This document shows positions 5,700-6,097 of a stretch of DNA of 6,097 nucleotides, piece after piece. Below the pieces are notes generated by a model. That model did no database searches. It saw only the letters and a program-made list of their open reading frames with translations, and was not told where the DNA came from. Source of the stretch: Candidatus Roizmanbacteria bacterium. GTDB lineage: Bacteria > Patescibacteriota > Microgenomatia > GCA-001788215 > 2-01-FULL-40-14. The first letter of the stretch is position 1. Each line of letters begins with the position of its first letter. Where the stretch lies: positions 1 through 6,097 of the forward strand of contig JACQMD010000085.1 in assembly GCA_016203755.1 (NCBI GenBank). Reading direction: 5' to 3'. A program made the position numbers and the translations under genes.

Positions 5700-5858
5700 A
5701 TGAAAGGATTTCCGATATTACTATTTGTTCTGAATAAGCATAAGGACTCAGCTCCAAATAATGACGTTTTAATAGTAGGGATGTTACTTATCCTTTTAAT
5801 TGTTCTTATCATTACCGGTCCGACGATTTATTACAAACTGACCGGAAAGACGAAGTAG
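5700..5858 (+). CDS. Small single-pass membrane protein, hypothetical
   Basis: This is a 52-residue ORF with ATG start and TAG stop. It begins MKGFPILLFVLNKHKD, and a long hydrophobic segment at about residues 24-40 (LIVGMLLILLIVLIITG) is followed by a short basic tail, YYKLTGKTK. One transmembrane helix is clear; the positive tail suggests an outside N-terminus and cytoplasmic C-terminus by the positive-inside rule. No Shine-Dalgarno precedes it. CATAAA (5686-5691) lies 8 nt before the ATG and could give a leaderless transcript, matching the pattern before glyA. I recognise no family. It could be real, since it fills a gap and has a coherent membrane-protein composition, or a chance ORF in AT-rich DNA. 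Confidence 0.5.
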   Translation: MKGFPILLFVLNKHKDSAPNNDVLIVGMLLILLIVLIITGPTIYYKLTGKTK

Positions 5859-5896
5859 AAGTACCTTTGTCGTTGTCTAAACAGTTAGAATACCGT

Positions 5897-5918
5897 CAAC
5901 CCGTGGGCTTGTCTTTTT
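5897..5918 (+). terminator. Weak candidate intrinsic terminator upstream of the rpsB promoter
   Basis: CAACCC (5897-5902) can pair with GGGCTTG (5905-5911) with one bulged C and a very short loop. It is followed at once by TCTTTTT (5912-5918). Position after the small ORF and just before the rpsB promoter is sensible, but the stem is short. Confidence 0.3.
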
Positions 5919-5937
5919 GGTATGTGTATGATATAGT
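5909..5937 (+). promoter_or_regulatory. Candidate upstream promoter of rpsB (P1)
   Basis: TTGTCT (5909-5914, four of six to the -35 consensus) is 17 nt from TATAGT (5932-5937, five of six to the -10 consensus). The -10 also has an extended TGA (5929-5931) directly before it. This is the best complete promoter in the window. A start near 5944 would give a leader of about 97 nt before the rpsB ATG. Confidence 0.55.
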
Positions 5938-5961
5938 TACACTTTATTACTCACATCTGCA

Positions 5962-5967
5962 TATAAT
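5962..5967 (+). promoter_or_regulatory. Second -10 element upstream of rpsB (P2)
   Basis: This is a perfect TATAAT with no good -35 at the right distance. A start near 5974 would place the first hairpin of the leader at the very 5' end of the mRNA. Ribosomal protein operons often have tandem promoters; which is used cannot be told from sequence. Confidence 0.4.
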
Positions 5968-5969
5968 CT

Positions 5970-6040
5970 TCTGCCCCGCCAGTTAGCGGGGACAAGCAGA
6001 TGGCGGTAGACCCTCCGATTCGGAGGGTAAAGAAGATATT
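5970..6040 (+). promoter_or_regulatory. Structured rpsB leader with two hairpins and an alternative pairing
   Basis: Hairpin A has outer stem TCTGC (5970-5974) with GCAGA (5996-6000) and inner CCCGC (5975-5979) with GCGGG (5986-5990). Without the outer stem the inner helix extends to six pairs (5974-5979 with 5986-5991). Bases 5976-5981 (CCGCCA) can instead pair with TGGCGG at 6001-6006, which would disrupt hairpin A. Hairpin B is ACCCTCCG (6010-6017) with CGGAGGGT (6021-6028), eight pairs around a 3-nt loop. It buries GGAGGG, a strong anti-16S sequence ending 13 nt before the ATG. A second purine run, AGAAGA (6031-6036), lies closer. S2 autoregulation through its leader is known in other bacteria; that this leader does so is inferred. 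Neither stem has a T-tract, so they are not terminators. Confidence 0.55.
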
Positions 6041-6097
6041 ATGAAACCAGTTGATCTAAAAACACTACTTGAGGCTGGATGTCATTTTGGCCATAAG
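6041..6097 (+). CDS. rpsB: 30S ribosomal protein S2, N-terminal fragment (continues past the window)
   Basis: The first 19 codons read MKPVDLKTLLEAGCHFGHK. They match the S2 N-terminus, where a short helix leads into LLxAGxHFGH, one of the family's most conserved sites. S2 binds 16S rRNA late in small-subunit assembly and helps hold S1 where that is present. The ATG is set by this alignment, with AGAAGA just upstream. tsf (elongation factor Ts) commonly follows rpsB and would lie outside the window. Confidence 0.93.
   Translation, partial: MKPVDLKTLLEAGCHFGHK

Noticed and set aside
5924..5935. 12-mer GTGTATGATATA shared by the rpsB promoter and both guaA-tail repeats
   Set aside because: About one such 12-mer pair is expected by chance in a 6-kb AT-rich window, so it does not support a third repeat copy, although TGATATAAC in the repeats is promoter-like.

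Overview
The window is a compact, moderately AT-rich bacterial segment with every gene on the + strand. It reads as a purine and one-carbon metabolism block running into a ribosomal protein gene: 3' end of guaB (IMP dehydrogenase), guaA (GMP synthase), a two-gene AbiEii-type toxin-antitoxin-like cassette, a second and divergent IMPDH/GMP-reductase superfamily gene, glyA (serine hydroxymethyltransferase), a 460-nt gap holding a small membrane-protein ORF and a structured leader, and the first 19 codons of rpsB (ribosomal protein S2). Short gaps, few Shine-Dalgarno sequences, probable leaderless starts and an AbiEii gene with a tiny partner would suit a Candidate Phyla Radiation (Patescibacteria) genome. 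That placement is an inference from style, not from a marker phylogeny.

Region by region. Bases 1-182 are the conserved C-terminus of a canonical IMPDH. Bases 185-253 are an array of 7-bp units, four in one orientation and five in the other, which forms a 12-bp inverted repeat and runs into the guaA start codon. guaA (245-1774) is full length with all catalytic motifs. Bases 1807-2654 hold a 66-aa ORF overlapping a complete AbiEii/AbiGii nucleotidyltransferase toxin gene by 13 nt.

The most notable structure is that the last 51 bp of guaA (1724-1774) occur again at 2667-2717, just after the toxin gene, with 46 of 51 positions identical. The toxin-antitoxin cassette is thus bracketed by direct copies of the guaA 3' end. 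This is the footprint expected of a small genomic island integrated at that site, and the guaA 3' end is a known integration hotspot. The distal copy still encodes the GMP synthase tail but its Trp codon has become TAG. It now also supplies the ribosome-binding site of the next gene, guaB2 (2722-4233).

Functionally, IMPDH (IMP to XMP) and GMP synthase (XMP to GMP) make GMP. The second superfamily member keeps the catalytic Cys and two CBS domains but lacks an evident Arg-Tyr dyad and the usual IMPDH tail, so it may be a GMP reductase-like enzyme or an unusual IMPDH. SHMT supplies glycine and one-carbon units to purine synthesis. glyA has a near-consensus extended -10 element ending 6 nt before its ATG, implying a leaderless mRNA. 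rpsB has the opposite arrangement: candidate tandem promoters and a leader with two GC-rich hairpins, one of which buries a GGAGGG sequence.
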